DNA from: Clostridia bacterium
GTDB taxonomy: Bacteria > Bacillota > Clostridia > Christensenellales > Aristaeellaceae
Direction of reading: 5' to 3'
Assembly (NCBI GenBank): GCA_016297535.1
Contig: JAEDGL010000043.1
Span: forward strand, 1 to 15,744
DNA length: 15,744 nucleotides
This document shows, one piece after another, positions 1-7,432 of this stretch. The notes beneath the pieces were generated by a model. That model searched no databases, had not been told where the DNA came from, and saw nothing but the letters and a program-made list of their open reading frames with translations. Position 1 is the stretch's first letter. The number at the start of each line of letters is the position of its first letter. A program made the translations under genes and the position numbers.

Positions 1-17
1 AAAGGGAGGTCCTTGCC

Positions 18-2012
18 ATGAGCAATTCTGAACTAACCGTGGTCGCGCAACGCAGTGGCCAACATGCCGGCGTGGAAATTCTTTCAAACGGCGCTTTCTT
101 CTATTTGTACAATGGCCGCAAAATTCACTGGGCACATTCCTCTGCCGAATCCGCCGACGGACGTCGGATCAACACCCGCACTGCGCAAATGGGCGAGACG
201 CTGTTTGGCTCCCTCTCGACCGAGCTGGGAGAAGCCGAAACCGTAACCACCTTGTTTTTTGAAAACGGCTTGACGCTGGAACGTGAAATTCAGTTCATTC
301 CCGATGCGGATTACTTGATTGTCAGGGCTTATCTAAAGGATGAAGGCGGCGAAACCGCTACCCGCCACATCGCCCCCATTGATACGCCCTACCCCTCCCC
401 GGAAGGCGATCCGCTGTTTCTGGAACTGGATCAGAAAATGCTGCTGGTTCCCTATGACAACGACATGTGGGTGCGCTATGAATCCACTCCCCTGCGCCCC
501 GGCCGCCGCAGCTATGATGTAAGCGCCATTTACAACGAAGAAAACCGCCATGCTCTGGTGCTTGGCGCGCTGGATCACAAGGTATGGAAAAACGCCGTTA
601 CCTGCTCCGGCTTTGATGCCCGCAGCGTGGTGTGCGAAAGCGGCGTTGCGGATCTTGGAACGCACGATGTGGTTCCGCACGGCATTGTCCGCGGCGAAAA
701 GGTTGCCTCTGCCCGTTTTGTTATGCTCTGGACGGAGGATGTTCGCGACGGTATGGAGCTGTTTGGCACGCTGTGCTCCATCATCCATCCGCCGATTCAG
801 TGGCCCGGCAAGGTGCCCTTTGGCTTTAACACCTACTCCGGCTTTGGCGGACGCGTCGATCTGCCTTCCTGGCAGGTGGCGGGCGATCTGATTCATGAGG
901 AGCTCAAGTCCTTTGGCGATGAGGACGGCGTAACCTACATCAATCTGGATGCCACCTTCGGTCTGGATGAGAATGAAATGCGTAAAATGGTGGACGCCTT
1001 CCATGCGCGGGGACAGAAGTGCGGCACCTATGCCGCTCCCTTTGTAGGCCATCGCCGTCTGGGGCTGGATCACAAGCTGCTGGGCAACAGCGGCCTGACC
1101 TTTGCCGACCTGCTGCTTCGGGACGAGGAGGGACGCCTCCTTCCCACACCGGACAGCCTGGCCCCGCTGGATGTTACCCATCCCGCATGGGAGGAGCATA
1201 TGCGCCTGCATCTGAAGCACATTATCGATATGGGCTTTGATTACCTCAAGATCGACTTCCTGGCGCATGCGGCTATGGAGGGTGTGCATTACGATCCTTC
1301 CTGCATGACCGGCCGTCAGGCGCTGGTGCATGGCTACGAGGTTATCGTGGATGAACTGTCCAAGGCGGATCGCCCCATCTTCCTCAGCCTTTCCATCGCT
1401 CCTCTGTTCCCCCACGGCTACGGCCATGCGCGCCGCCAGTGCTGCGACTCCTTCGGCCACAGCGATGATGTGCGCTATGTGCTCAATGCGCTCAACTACG
1501 CCTGGTGGACCAACCGCAAGCTTTATGCTTTCAACGATCCCGATCATATTACGCTGTACCAGTCCATTGTGGACAAACGCAGCGTAACGCTGGAAGAGGA
1601 AGCCCGTTCCCGCTACAACAGCGCGGTTATTTCTGGCACGGTTATGCTCTTGAGCGATAACTATGGCCCCCACAACGATGAGGAAACCATCAAAGCGGTC
1701 CATGCACGCGCCGCACGTATTGCGGACAACGAGCGTCTGAACGCCGTCGCCCGCGAGGGTGTGGCCTTCCGGCCCGTGGAAATCAAGGACAGCACCACGC
1801 AGGTATATACCAGCGTAAACAACGGCAAGCGGCGCGCAGCCTTCTTTAATTACAGCAGCGAACCTGCCACCGTTTCCGTGACTGCCTCCCGCGCCAACTG
1901 GCCCCAGAAAGGCACCGTAACCGATATCAACCGCAACATTACCTGGCAGTATGATACTGTGCTGAGCGTTGCACTGGCTCCCTACGATTCCGCCGTGCTG
2001 GAATGGGAATAA
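18..2012 (+). CDS. GH36-like (clan GH-D) alpha-galactosidase-type glycosidase
   Basis: 664 residues. The likely role is hydrolysis of terminal alpha-galactosides or related alpha-linked sugars. There is no signal peptide, so a cytoplasmic enzyme acting on imported oligosaccharides is inferred. The N-terminal third (about 1-265) looks like the beta-sandwich of GH36 enzymes. The middle (about 270-560) fits a TIM barrel with TYINLDATFGLDE near 305-320 and a YLKIDF strand whose Asp413 is at the place of the clan GH-D nucleophile. The later segment CCDSFGHSDD (about 475-484) holds Asp477, Asp483 and Asp484, candidates for the acid/base. The last 90 residues look like a small beta-sandwich ending in APYDSAVLEW. 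It is somewhat shorter than typical GH36 enzymes (about 700-730 residues). The ATG at 18 follows GGGAGGT at 4-10 with 7-base spacing. The promoter and any sugar-uptake partners would lie to the left of the window. Fold-level assignment is fairly sure; substrate is not. Confidence 0.8.
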   Translation: MSNSELTVVAQRSGQHAGVEILSNGAFFYLYNGRKIHWAHSSAESADGRRINTRTAQMGETLFGSLSTELGEAETVTTLFFENGLTLEREIQFIPDADYLIVRAYLKDEGGETATRHIAPIDTPYPSPEGDPLFLELDQKMLLVPYDNDMWVRYESTPLRPGRRSYDVSAIYNEENRHALVLGALDHKVWKNAVTCSGFDARSVVCESGVADLGTHDVVPHGIVRGEKVASARFVMLWTEDVRDGMELFGTLCSIIHPPIQWPGKVPFGFNTYSGFGGRVDLPSWQVAGDLIHEELKSFGDEDGVTYINLDATFGLDENEMRKMVDAFHARGQKCGTYAAPFVGHRRLGLDHKLLGNSGLTFADLLLRDEEGRLLPTPDSLAPLDVTHPAWEEHMRLHLKHIIDMGFDYLKIDFLAHAAMEGVHYDPSCMTGRQALVHGYEVIVDELSKADRPIFLSLSIAPLFPHGYGHARRQCCDSFGHSDDVRYVLNALNYAWWTNRKLYAFNDPDHITLYQSIVDKRSVTLEEEARSRYNSAVISGTVMLLSDNYGPHNDEETIKAVHARAARIADNERLNAVAREGVAFRPVEIKDSTTQVYTSVNNGKRRAAFFNYSSEPATVSVTASRANWPQKGTVTDINRNITWQYDTVLSVALAPYDSAVLEWE

Positions 2013-2030
2013 ATCATCTTCCATAGAATT

Positions 2031-2062
2031 GCCCGCAGAAACCTGAAAAGGAATCTGCGGGC
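2031..2062 (+). terminator. Stem-loop after the glycosidase gene
   Basis: A perfect 9-bp stem, GCCCGCAGA (2031-2039) with TCTGCGGGC (2054-2062), encloses a second 3-bp stem CCT/AGG closed by a GAAA loop. A weak T-rich stretch follows (GATTTTCG, then CTCTTTTG). It lies 19 bases after the stop codon and between two convergent genes, so it most likely ends the glycosidase transcript. The T tract is poor for the plus strand and absent for the minus strand, so termination may be incomplete. Confidence 0.65.
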
Positions 2063-2101
2063 GATTTTCGTGCTCTTTTGAGCCCGGCGCGTTGATAAGG
2101 C

Positions 2102-4408
2102 TTATTCAACGGATTTAAGTGCCTCCACCATATCCACAGTGCGAACCTTACGGGTTAGGAACATTTGTATAAACAGAGAAAAGCAGAAAGTGATTACACA
2201 GGCAATCACAAAGGAACTGACCGCCGGGCGGCTTGGATAGACAAAGGATTCGTTTCCGCATACCATGAGCACCAGTCCCGTCAGCTTTTTGCCTGCCCAC
2301 AGGCTGCAGGCAATGCCTGCAAGGGTGATCAGGATGTTTTCACCCAAAATCAAATGGCGGATTTCCCTTCGATGGTAGCCAAGCACCTTGAGCGTTGCGT
2401 ATTCGCGCTCGCGCTCGGCAAAATTCATCAGCCCCATGTTATAGCAGATGACCGCGGCCAGCGCCAGGGCAATGCCCATCAGAATAACAAAAATCGCGGA
2501 CAGCATTTTCATCAGCTCATTCAGCTCCCGGCTCTGCTCTGCCGGACGCTCCAGCCGGTCCACCTCTTCCATTGCGGCAAGCTCCGCCAGGCATGTATCC
2601 GCCGGTTTTTTGAGCAGCAAAGCCGTTGGGGTAAATGCGCCCTTTCTCATGCTTTCCCAGGTTTGCTGCTCCATATACAGGCCCTGCTGAATATTGTTGT
2701 ACACAATCTGGCTGACAGCCATTTCAACAGGCTCGTCATCCGCCGCAAAGTGCAGCGTGAGCGTATCCCCCTGCTTTACCCCAAGTGTTTTCGCCAGTAT
2801 GGCGGTTACGGCCACGCCGCCGGGTAGAATAGGCGTGTGAACCTCGCCTTCGCCCAGCCACAGCATTTGCTGGTTGGTCTCCACAACCGTAAGCATGGTT
2901 GTTCGGCTCTCGGTGGCCGAACGCGCGCTGATCGCCTTTTCCATTATGCTTTCCACGGCCTCCGCCTGCAGACGGCGGTTGTAAGCGGTTCCTTCCTCCG
3001 CCTGCATGGTAAGGTTTGCCCGAACATCATAGTTAAGCACCTTTGTATAGTGCGTAACTGCAATCAGATTAACCGAATCCTGTAAGCCAAACGATGCAAT
3101 GATCAGCGCGTTGCAGCACAGAATGCCCACGAAGGACATCAGGGAACGCATACGGTTTCGCATCAGGTTACGGATGACCATTTTGGTATTAAAGTTGAAG
3201 TGGCGCCAGAGCACACCGATTCGTTCAAGAAAAATCCGTTTTCCGGCACGCGGCGGCTTGGGACGCAGCAGGCTTGCCGTGGTTTCGCGGGCAGAGCGGT
3301 GGTAGGCATGCAGGCAGATCCCCATACTCATCAGCACCGTGAGGGCAGCCATCGCCCACGATTTCCACGAAATGCTGGGGTAAATCTGATATGGATATTC
3401 ATTCTGACCAAGCAGGAGGGCCCAAATGATATTGGGAAGCACAGTATGGCCAACGATCACGCCAAGCAGCGCGCCTGCAGCCGAAGGAAGCACCGCATAG
3501 GACAGGTAATGGTTGCGAATGCGGTAAGAGGGATAGCCCAGCGCCTTGAGCGTGCCAATCTGCAAACGCTGATGATCCACCATACGGGTGAGCGTGGTAA
3601 GCACAATCAGCGCAGCAACGGCATAGGCAAAGATCGGAAATACCAGCGTAAGCGCGCGGAACATTTCCGCATTATTGATGGCGCTGGCTGTGCTTTTGTG
3701 CGCCCTTCGGTTCTGGATCAGGGCATCTGGCAGCGCTTGGCTGATGGCCTTCTTCACGGCTTCTTCATCAGCCTCTGCGCCAAGGGTAACCACCATCTGT
3801 GTAAGCGGAACGGAGGGCATCGCCTTGGCGTTAATCAGAATATAGCCGTATTCCTGCGGATTGGGATAGGTGCCCTGCGTAACGCAGATAAACTCCGGGC
3901 TGAACACCTTGCCGCGAATGATAAACGAGAATTCAACGCCCTGCAGTTCGACGGTAATGCGGTCTCCAATCTCCAGTCCATGGGCTCTGGCAAAGCCGTC
4001 CTGTACCAGACATCCGCGCAAATCCGTCTGGGTAAGCGTATCGCCCTGTGCAATCATGGGAAGATTGATTTCCATCGGGCCGTCATAGGCCGTTACGTTG
4101 ATGGTGGGTTCTCCCGGCAACGTGGTATCCAGATCCATACTGAATCTGGCGCATGCCTGTTCGACACCGTCAATGCTGCGCAGCCTGAGCAGCGCCTCCC
4201 GGTCTGCGTTCGGCACGCTGATCCAAAAATCCGCCAGATAGTTCTGCTCAAAATAAACGTTTATGGTTTCCATCGCAAGGTTGGCACAGCCGTCCAATCC
4301 GGCAAAAATCAGTGTACCAAGCGAACAGAGCACAACAATGGAGATTAGCTGCATAAGGGACTGGCGCATATCTCGAAACAGTTTCCTGTGAAGCGCGCTT
4401 ACAGCCAT
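2102..4408 (-). CDS. FtsX/MacB-type ABC transporter permease, orphan
   Basis: 768 residues with a duplicated FtsX-domain layout. Helices are seen near 19-40, 252-276, 303-325 and 350-369, then 421-441, 635-660, 686-706 and 728-751. The two large loops between (about 41-250 and 442-634) should face outside. Each half carries the FtsX signature after its first core helix: GTLKALGY (about 285-292) and ATLKVLGY (about 671-678). These proteins do not form classic transport channels. With a cytoplasmic ATPase they transmit force across the membrane for peptide or lipid export, or for sensing. No ATPase gene is in the window, so the partner is unknown. The ATG at 4408 is preceded by GAGGGGG (4416-4422) with 7-base spacing. 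The frame stays open 50 codons upstream, but that stretch has no ribosome binding site and crosses this gene's own promoter. It is divergent from csoR; a copper role is possible but unsupported. Confidence 0.85.
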   Translation of the reverse strand: MAVSALHRKLFRDMRQSLMQLISIVVLCSLGTLIFAGLDGCANLAMETINVYFEQNYLADFWISVPNADREALLRLRSIDGVEQACARFSMDLDTTLPGEPTINVTAYDGPMEINLPMIAQGDTLTQTDLRGCLVQDGFARAHGLEIGDRITVELQGVEFSFIIRGKVFSPEFICVTQGTYPNPQEYGYILINAKAMPSVPLTQMVVTLGAEADEEAVKKAISQALPDALIQNRRAHKSTASAINNAEMFRALTLVFPIFAYAVAALIVLTTLTRMVDHQRLQIGTLKALGYPSYRIRNHYLSYAVLPSAAGALLGVIVGHTVLPNIIWALLLGQNEYPYQIYPSISWKSWAMAALTVLMSMGICLHAYHRSARETTASLLRPKPPRAGKRIFLERIGVLWRHFNFNTKMVIRNLMRNRMRSLMSFVGILCCNALIIASFGLQDSVNLIAVTHYTKVLNYDVRANLTMQAEEGTAYNRRLQAEAVESIMEKAISARSATESRTTMLTVVETNQQMLWLGEGEVHTPILPGGVAVTAILAKTLGVKQGDTLTLHFAADDEPVEMAVSQIVYNNIQQGLYMEQQTWESMRKGAFTPTALLLKKPADTCLAELAAMEEVDRLERPAEQSRELNELMKMLSAIFVILMGIALALAAVICYNMGLMNFAEREREYATLKVLGYHRREIRHLILGENILITLAGIACSLWAGKKLTGLVLMVCGNESFVYPSRPAVSSFVIACVITFCFSLFIQMFLTRKVRTVDMVEALKSVE

Positions 4409-4419
4409 CTGCCCACCCC

Positions 4420-4495
4420 CTCGTTGCAAAAAATGCTTGTTTTCCCAGGCATCTTTTAGTATAGAACAGCCCTGCAAACAAGTCAATGCAACGAG
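4420..4495. repeat. Nested inverted repeat around the permease promoter
   Basis: CTCGTTGCA (4420-4428) is repeated inverted as TGCAACGAG (4487-4495), a perfect 9-bp match. Nested inside, CTTGTTT (4436-4442) is inverted as AAACAAG (4476-4482), a perfect 7-bp match. One pair of arms overlaps the permease ribosome binding site and leader; the other flanks the -35 hexamer, upstream of the predicted start of transcription. The dyad therefore cannot form fully in the RNA. A bipartite protein-binding or looping site is one reading, chance is another. Confidence 0.45.
4458..4486 (-). promoter_or_regulatory. Sigma-A type promoter of the FtsX permease gene
   Basis: On the minus strand, TTGACT (4486-4481) and TATACT (4463-4458) are separated by exactly 17 bases. 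Each hexamer differs from consensus at one base. Transcription would start near 4451, giving a leader of about 43 bases before the ATG at 4408. The -35 hexamer lies inside a nested inverted repeat (see 4420-4495). Confidence 0.75.
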
Positions 4496-4526
4496 AGAAA
4501 CATTACAGTTCGGCCATAATTGACCG

Positions 4527-4555
4527 TTGACACATACCCTTATGGGGTATATAAT
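4527..4555 (+). promoter_or_regulatory. Perfect-consensus promoter of csoR-copA
   Basis: TTGACA (4527-4532) and TATAAT (4550-4555) both match the sigma-70/sigma-A consensus exactly and are 17 bases apart. Transcription should begin about 4562, leaving a leader of about 35 bases before the csoR ATG at 4597. A CsoR-type operator fills the spacer, so this intrinsically very strong promoter should be silent until copper releases the repressor. Confidence 0.93.
4534..4550. promoter_or_regulatory. CsoR operator in the promoter spacer
   Basis: The 17-base site reads ATACCC-TTATG-GGGTAT, a perfect 6-bp inverted repeat around 5 bases. It matches the known CsoR operator pattern (ATACCC/GGGTAT half-sites, G/C tracts flanked by A/T). 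It begins one base after the -35 hexamer and its last base is the first base of the -10 hexamer, so bound CsoR would physically block RNA polymerase. Confidence 0.88.
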
Positions 4556-4561
4556 CAAGGT

Positions 4562-4575
4562 CCCCCATGGGGTAT
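4562..4575. promoter_or_regulatory. Second, imperfect CsoR-like site at the start of transcription
   Basis: CCCCCATGGGGTAT matches CCCTTATGGGGTAT of the first operator (4537-4550) at 12 of 14 positions, exactly 25 bp downstream. It contains the palindrome CCCCATGGGG (4563-4572) but lacks the left ATA. It covers the predicted transcription start and could bind a second CsoR tetramer; affinity should be lower than for the spacer site. Confidence 0.55.
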
Positions 4576-4596
4576 CTTTTACATCAGGAGGAACTT

Positions 4597-4902
4597 ATGC
4601 AAGGCCATCAAACCTGTGCCTGTCACAAAACGAAGCAACGCAACGAAGATGAGGTCAGACAGCTGATTCATCGTCTCAACCGCATTGAAGGACAAATCCG
4701 CGGCATTCGCGGCATGGTGGAAAAGAACGTTTATTGCACAGACATCCTTATGCAGGTGGCGGCGGCAAACGCTGCGCTCAACGCCTTTACGCGCGAGCTG
4801 CTGGGCAGCCATATCCGCACCTGCGTTGTGCAGGATATCCGCGACGGCAAGGACGAAATCATTGACGAGCTGTTGAACACCCTGCAAAAGCTGATGAAAT
4901 AG
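4597..4902 (+). CDS. csoR: Copper-sensing transcriptional repressor CsoR
   Basis: 101 residues, normal for the CsoR/RcnR (DUF156) all-helical repressor family. Family knowledge: the apo tetramer binds DNA and Cu(I) releases it. The conserved helix HRLNRIEGQIRGIRGM (25-40) is the family signature. The Cu(I) ligand set is present as Cys47 (VYCTDIL) and His72/Cys76 (SHIRTC), the C-H-C pattern that distinguishes copper sensors from nickel or formaldehyde sensors. The N-terminus carries an extra His4/Cys7/Cys9/His10 cluster that might add metal binding. The ATG at 4597 is chosen because AGGAGG (4586-4591) lies 5 bases upstream. An in-frame ATG at 4567 would begin inside the operator and has no ribosome binding site. 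It is the first gene of the csoR-copA operon and should repress itself. Confidence 0.95.
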   Translation: MQGHQTCACHKTKQRNEDEVRQLIHRLNRIEGQIRGIRGMVEKNVYCTDILMQVAAANAALNAFTRELLGSHIRTCVVQDIRDGKDEIIDELLNTLQKLMK

Positions 4903-4917
4903 TTGGAGGGCGGAAGC

Positions 4918-7416
4918 ATGAAACAATTTGAGGTAAACGGCATGAGCTGCGCCGCTTGCGTAGCGCGGGTGGAGAAAGCCGTAAGCAAGGTGGAAGGCGT
5001 ATCCTCCTGCACGGTCAGTTTGCTCACGCATTCCATGGGCGTGGAAGGAACGGCCAGCGATCAGGCCATTATCGCCGCGGTCGAAAGCGCAGGCTACGCC
5101 GCCAGTGTGAAAGGCTCTGCCGGCGGCACAGCTTCCCCATCCGGGGCGGATGCGCTGGCCGACCGTGAAACCCCTGCGCTGCGCCGCAGACTGCTGGCCT
5201 CCCTGGGGTTTCTACTGGCGCTGATGTATGTGTCCATGGGACACGCCATGTGGGGCTGGCCCCTCCCCGCGTTCTTTGATCACAACCCGGTTGCCATTGG
5301 CATTGTTCAGCTTTTGCTTTGCACCGCCGTTATGGTCATCAATCAGAGGTTCTTCAGCAGCGGCTTTCGAAGCCTGTGGAACAAAGCGCCCAATATGGAT
5401 ACGCTGGTGGCCCTGGGCTCGGCTGCGTCGTTTTTATACAGTACCTACGCGCTGTTTGCCATGAGCGGCGCGCAGGCTGCGGGCGATCTGGCCGGCGCTA
5501 TGCACTGCATGCATGATTTCTACTTTGAGTCGGCCGCCATGATCCTTACGCTGATTACCGTTGGTAAAATGCTGGAAGCCCATTCCAAGGGCAAAACCAC
5601 CGATGCGCTCAAAAGCCTGATGCGCCTTGCGCCAAAAACTGCCATGCTGCTTGTAAATGGCGTGGAAACCATTGTTGGCATCGAGCAGGTTCAGCAGGGC
5701 GATGAATTTGTGGTACGACCCGGTGAAAGCATCCCTGTGGACGGCGTAGTGCTGCACGGCAGCAGCGCCGTTAACGAAGCCGCGCTTACCGGCGAGAGCA
5801 TCCCCGTGGACAAGGTCGAGGGCGACAGCGTTTCCGCCGCCACGCTCAATCAAAGCGGCTTCCTGCGCTGCAGAGCAACCCGCGTTGGGCAGGACACAAC
5901 GCTGTCCCAGATCATCAAAATGGTCAGCGATGCGGCGGCTACCAAGGCTCCCATCGCCAAGGTTGCCGACAAGGTATCCGGCGTGTTTGTGCCTGTTGTT
6001 ATGGCGATTGCCCTCCTTACCTGCATCATTTGGCTGCTTTCGGGACAAACCTTTGGCTTTGCACTGTCACGCGGCATTTCCGTGCTGGTTATCAGCTGTC
6101 CCTGCGCGTTGGGGCTGGCTACGCCGGTGGCCATTATGGTGGGCAACGGCAAGGGAGCCAAAAACGGAATTTTGTTCAAGAATGCGGTTTCACTGGAGGA
6201 AGCCGGTAAGGTGCGCGTGGTTGCGCTGGATAAAACCGGAACCATTACCAGCGGCAAACCTGTCGTGACCGATTTGCTCCCGGCCAACGGCTACGGCGAG
6301 AACGAGCTGCTCGCTCTGGCCTACGCGCTGGAGGACAAGAGCGAACATCCCCTTGCCCGCGCCATTGTGGCACAGGCTCAGGCGCGCAATCTCTGTGCAG
6401 AGGAAGTAACGGATTTTCAGATTCTGCCCGGCAACGGCCTGACTGCCGCGCTAAACGGTCAAATGCTCTGCGGCGGCAGCATGAATTTTGCCATGCAGCA
6501 TTCAGCCGTTGCCGCAGATGTTCAAAAGCGCGCCGGGGAACTGGCCGCGCAGGGCAAAACACCGCTGTTTTTTCTGCTGGACGGCAAGCTGCTTGGCATC
6601 ATCGCCGTGGCTGACACCATCAAGGAAGACAGCCCGGAAGCAGTCCGCCAGTTGAGGGAGATGGGGATCCATGTGGTCATGCTTACAGGAGACAACCAGC
6701 GCACCGCAAACGCCGTTGGCAAGCAGGCGGGGGTGGATGAAGTCATCGCAGGAGTGTTGCCAGATGAAAAAGAGGCCGTCATCCGCAGGCTCAAGCGCAG
6801 AGGAAAGGTAGCCATGGTTGGCGACGGCATTAACGACGCGCCCGCCCTGACGCGTGCGGATATCGGCATTGCCATTGGCGTGGGTGCGGACATAGCGATT
6901 GATGCGGCGGATGTGGTGCTGATGAACAGCAGGCTTTCTGACGTACCCGCCGCCATCCGCTTAAGCCGTGCAACGCTCAAAAACATTCATGAAAATCTCT
7001 TTTGGGCGTTTATCTACAATATTATCGGCATTCCACTGGCGGCAGGTGCCTTTATCTCCCTCTTTGGATGGCAGCTTAATCCCATGTTTGGCGCAGCAGC
7101 CATGAGCCTGTCCAGCTTCTGTGTGGTATCCAACGCGCTGCGGTTAAATCTGTTTGACCTGCACAGCACGAAAAAGGATAGAAAGATCAAACCAGCAAAG
7201 GAGACAAAACCAATGGAAAAGACCATGAAAATCAAAGGCATGATGTGCCAGCACTGTTCCGGCCGTGTGAAAAAAGCGCTGGAAGCCTTGCCCGAGGTGG
7301 ATGAAGCCATGGTGAGCCACGAAAACGGAACCGCCATTCTTACCCTGAACGCACCTGTTTCCGACGATGTGCTCCGAAAGGCCGTTGAGGATCAGGGCTA
7401 CGAGGTAGTTGGCTGA
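4918..7416 (+). CDS. copA: Cu(I)-exporting P1B-type ATPase with fused C-terminal CopZ domain
   Basis: 832 residues. It exports Cu(I) across the membrane at the cost of ATP. An N-terminal HMA domain with GMSCAAC (Cys11, Cys14) is followed by membrane helices near 88-110 and 120-140, then two more near 160-185 and 200-220. The actuator motif TGES is at 291-294. The metal-site motif CPC (Cys394, Cys396) precedes the phosphorylated Asp438 in DKTGT, HP at 477-478 and GDGINDAP at 635-642. YN (700-701) and MSLSS (729-733) are the remaining copper-site residues of P1B-1 pumps. The ATPase would normally end near NALRLN (739-744). Here an A-rich, Lys-rich linker leads to a second HMA domain (766-832) with GMMCQHC (Cys777, Cys780), resembling the chaperone CopZ. 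The ATG at 4918 follows GGAGGGCGG; a TTG at 4903 just after the csoR stop is less likely. The gene lies 15 bases after csoR and is co-transcribed. Confidence 0.95.
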   Translation: MKQFEVNGMSCAACVARVEKAVSKVEGVSSCTVSLLTHSMGVEGTASDQAIIAAVESAGYAASVKGSAGGTASPSGADALADRETPALRRRLLASLGFLLALMYVSMGHAMWGWPLPAFFDHNPVAIGIVQLLLCTAVMVINQRFFSSGFRSLWNKAPNMDTLVALGSAASFLYSTYALFAMSGAQAAGDLAGAMHCMHDFYFESAAMILTLITVGKMLEAHSKGKTTDALKSLMRLAPKTAMLLVNGVETIVGIEQVQQGDEFVVRPGESIPVDGVVLHGSSAVNEAALTGESIPVDKVEGDSVSAATLNQSGFLRCRATRVGQDTTLSQIIKMVSDAAATKAPIAKVADKVSGVFVPVVMAIALLTCIIWLLSGQTFGFALSRGISVLVISCPCALGLATPVAIMVGNGKGAKNGILFKNAVSLEEAGKVRVVALDKTGTITSGKPVVTDLLPANGYGENELLALAYALEDKSEHPLARAIVAQAQARNLCAEEVTDFQILPGNGLTAALNGQMLCGGSMNFAMQHSAVAADVQKRAGELAAQGKTPLFFLLDGKLLGIIAVADTIKEDSPEAVRQLREMGIHVVMLTGDNQRTANAVGKQAGVDEVIAGVLPDEKEAVIRRLKRRGKVAMVGDGINDAPALTRADIGIAIGVGADIAIDAADVVLMNSRLSDVPAAIRLSRATLKNIHENLFWAFIYNIIGIPLAAGAFISLFGWQLNPMFGAAAMSLSSFCVVSNALRLNLFDLHSTKKDRKIKPAKETKPMEKTMKIKGMMCQHCSGRVKKALEALPEVDEAMVSHENGTAILTLNAPVSDDVLRKAVEDQGYEVVG
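7197..7215 (+). promoter_or_regulatory. Possible internal translation start for a free CopZ (7213-7416)
   Basis: Inside copA, AAAGGAG (7197-7203) sits 9 bases before an in-frame ATG (7213-7215, Met766). Starting there would give a 67-residue protein consisting only of the C-terminal HMA domain, the size and motif (GMMCQHC) of a stand-alone CopZ. The surrounding linker is strikingly A-rich compared with the rest of the gene, as expected of a former ribosome-binding region. No experiment supports use of this start. Confidence 0.5.
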
Positions 7417-7432
7417 TCAAAAGCGGAACAGT

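Noticed and set aside
333..2024. Long minus-strand open frame opposite the glycosidase
   Set aside because: Antisense to a gene with a clear fold and catalytic motif; its translation shows no family features.
3200..4348. Plus-strand open frame opposite the permease
   Set aside because: Antisense shadow; basic and His-rich translation lacking the hydrophobic segments or motifs of a real protein.
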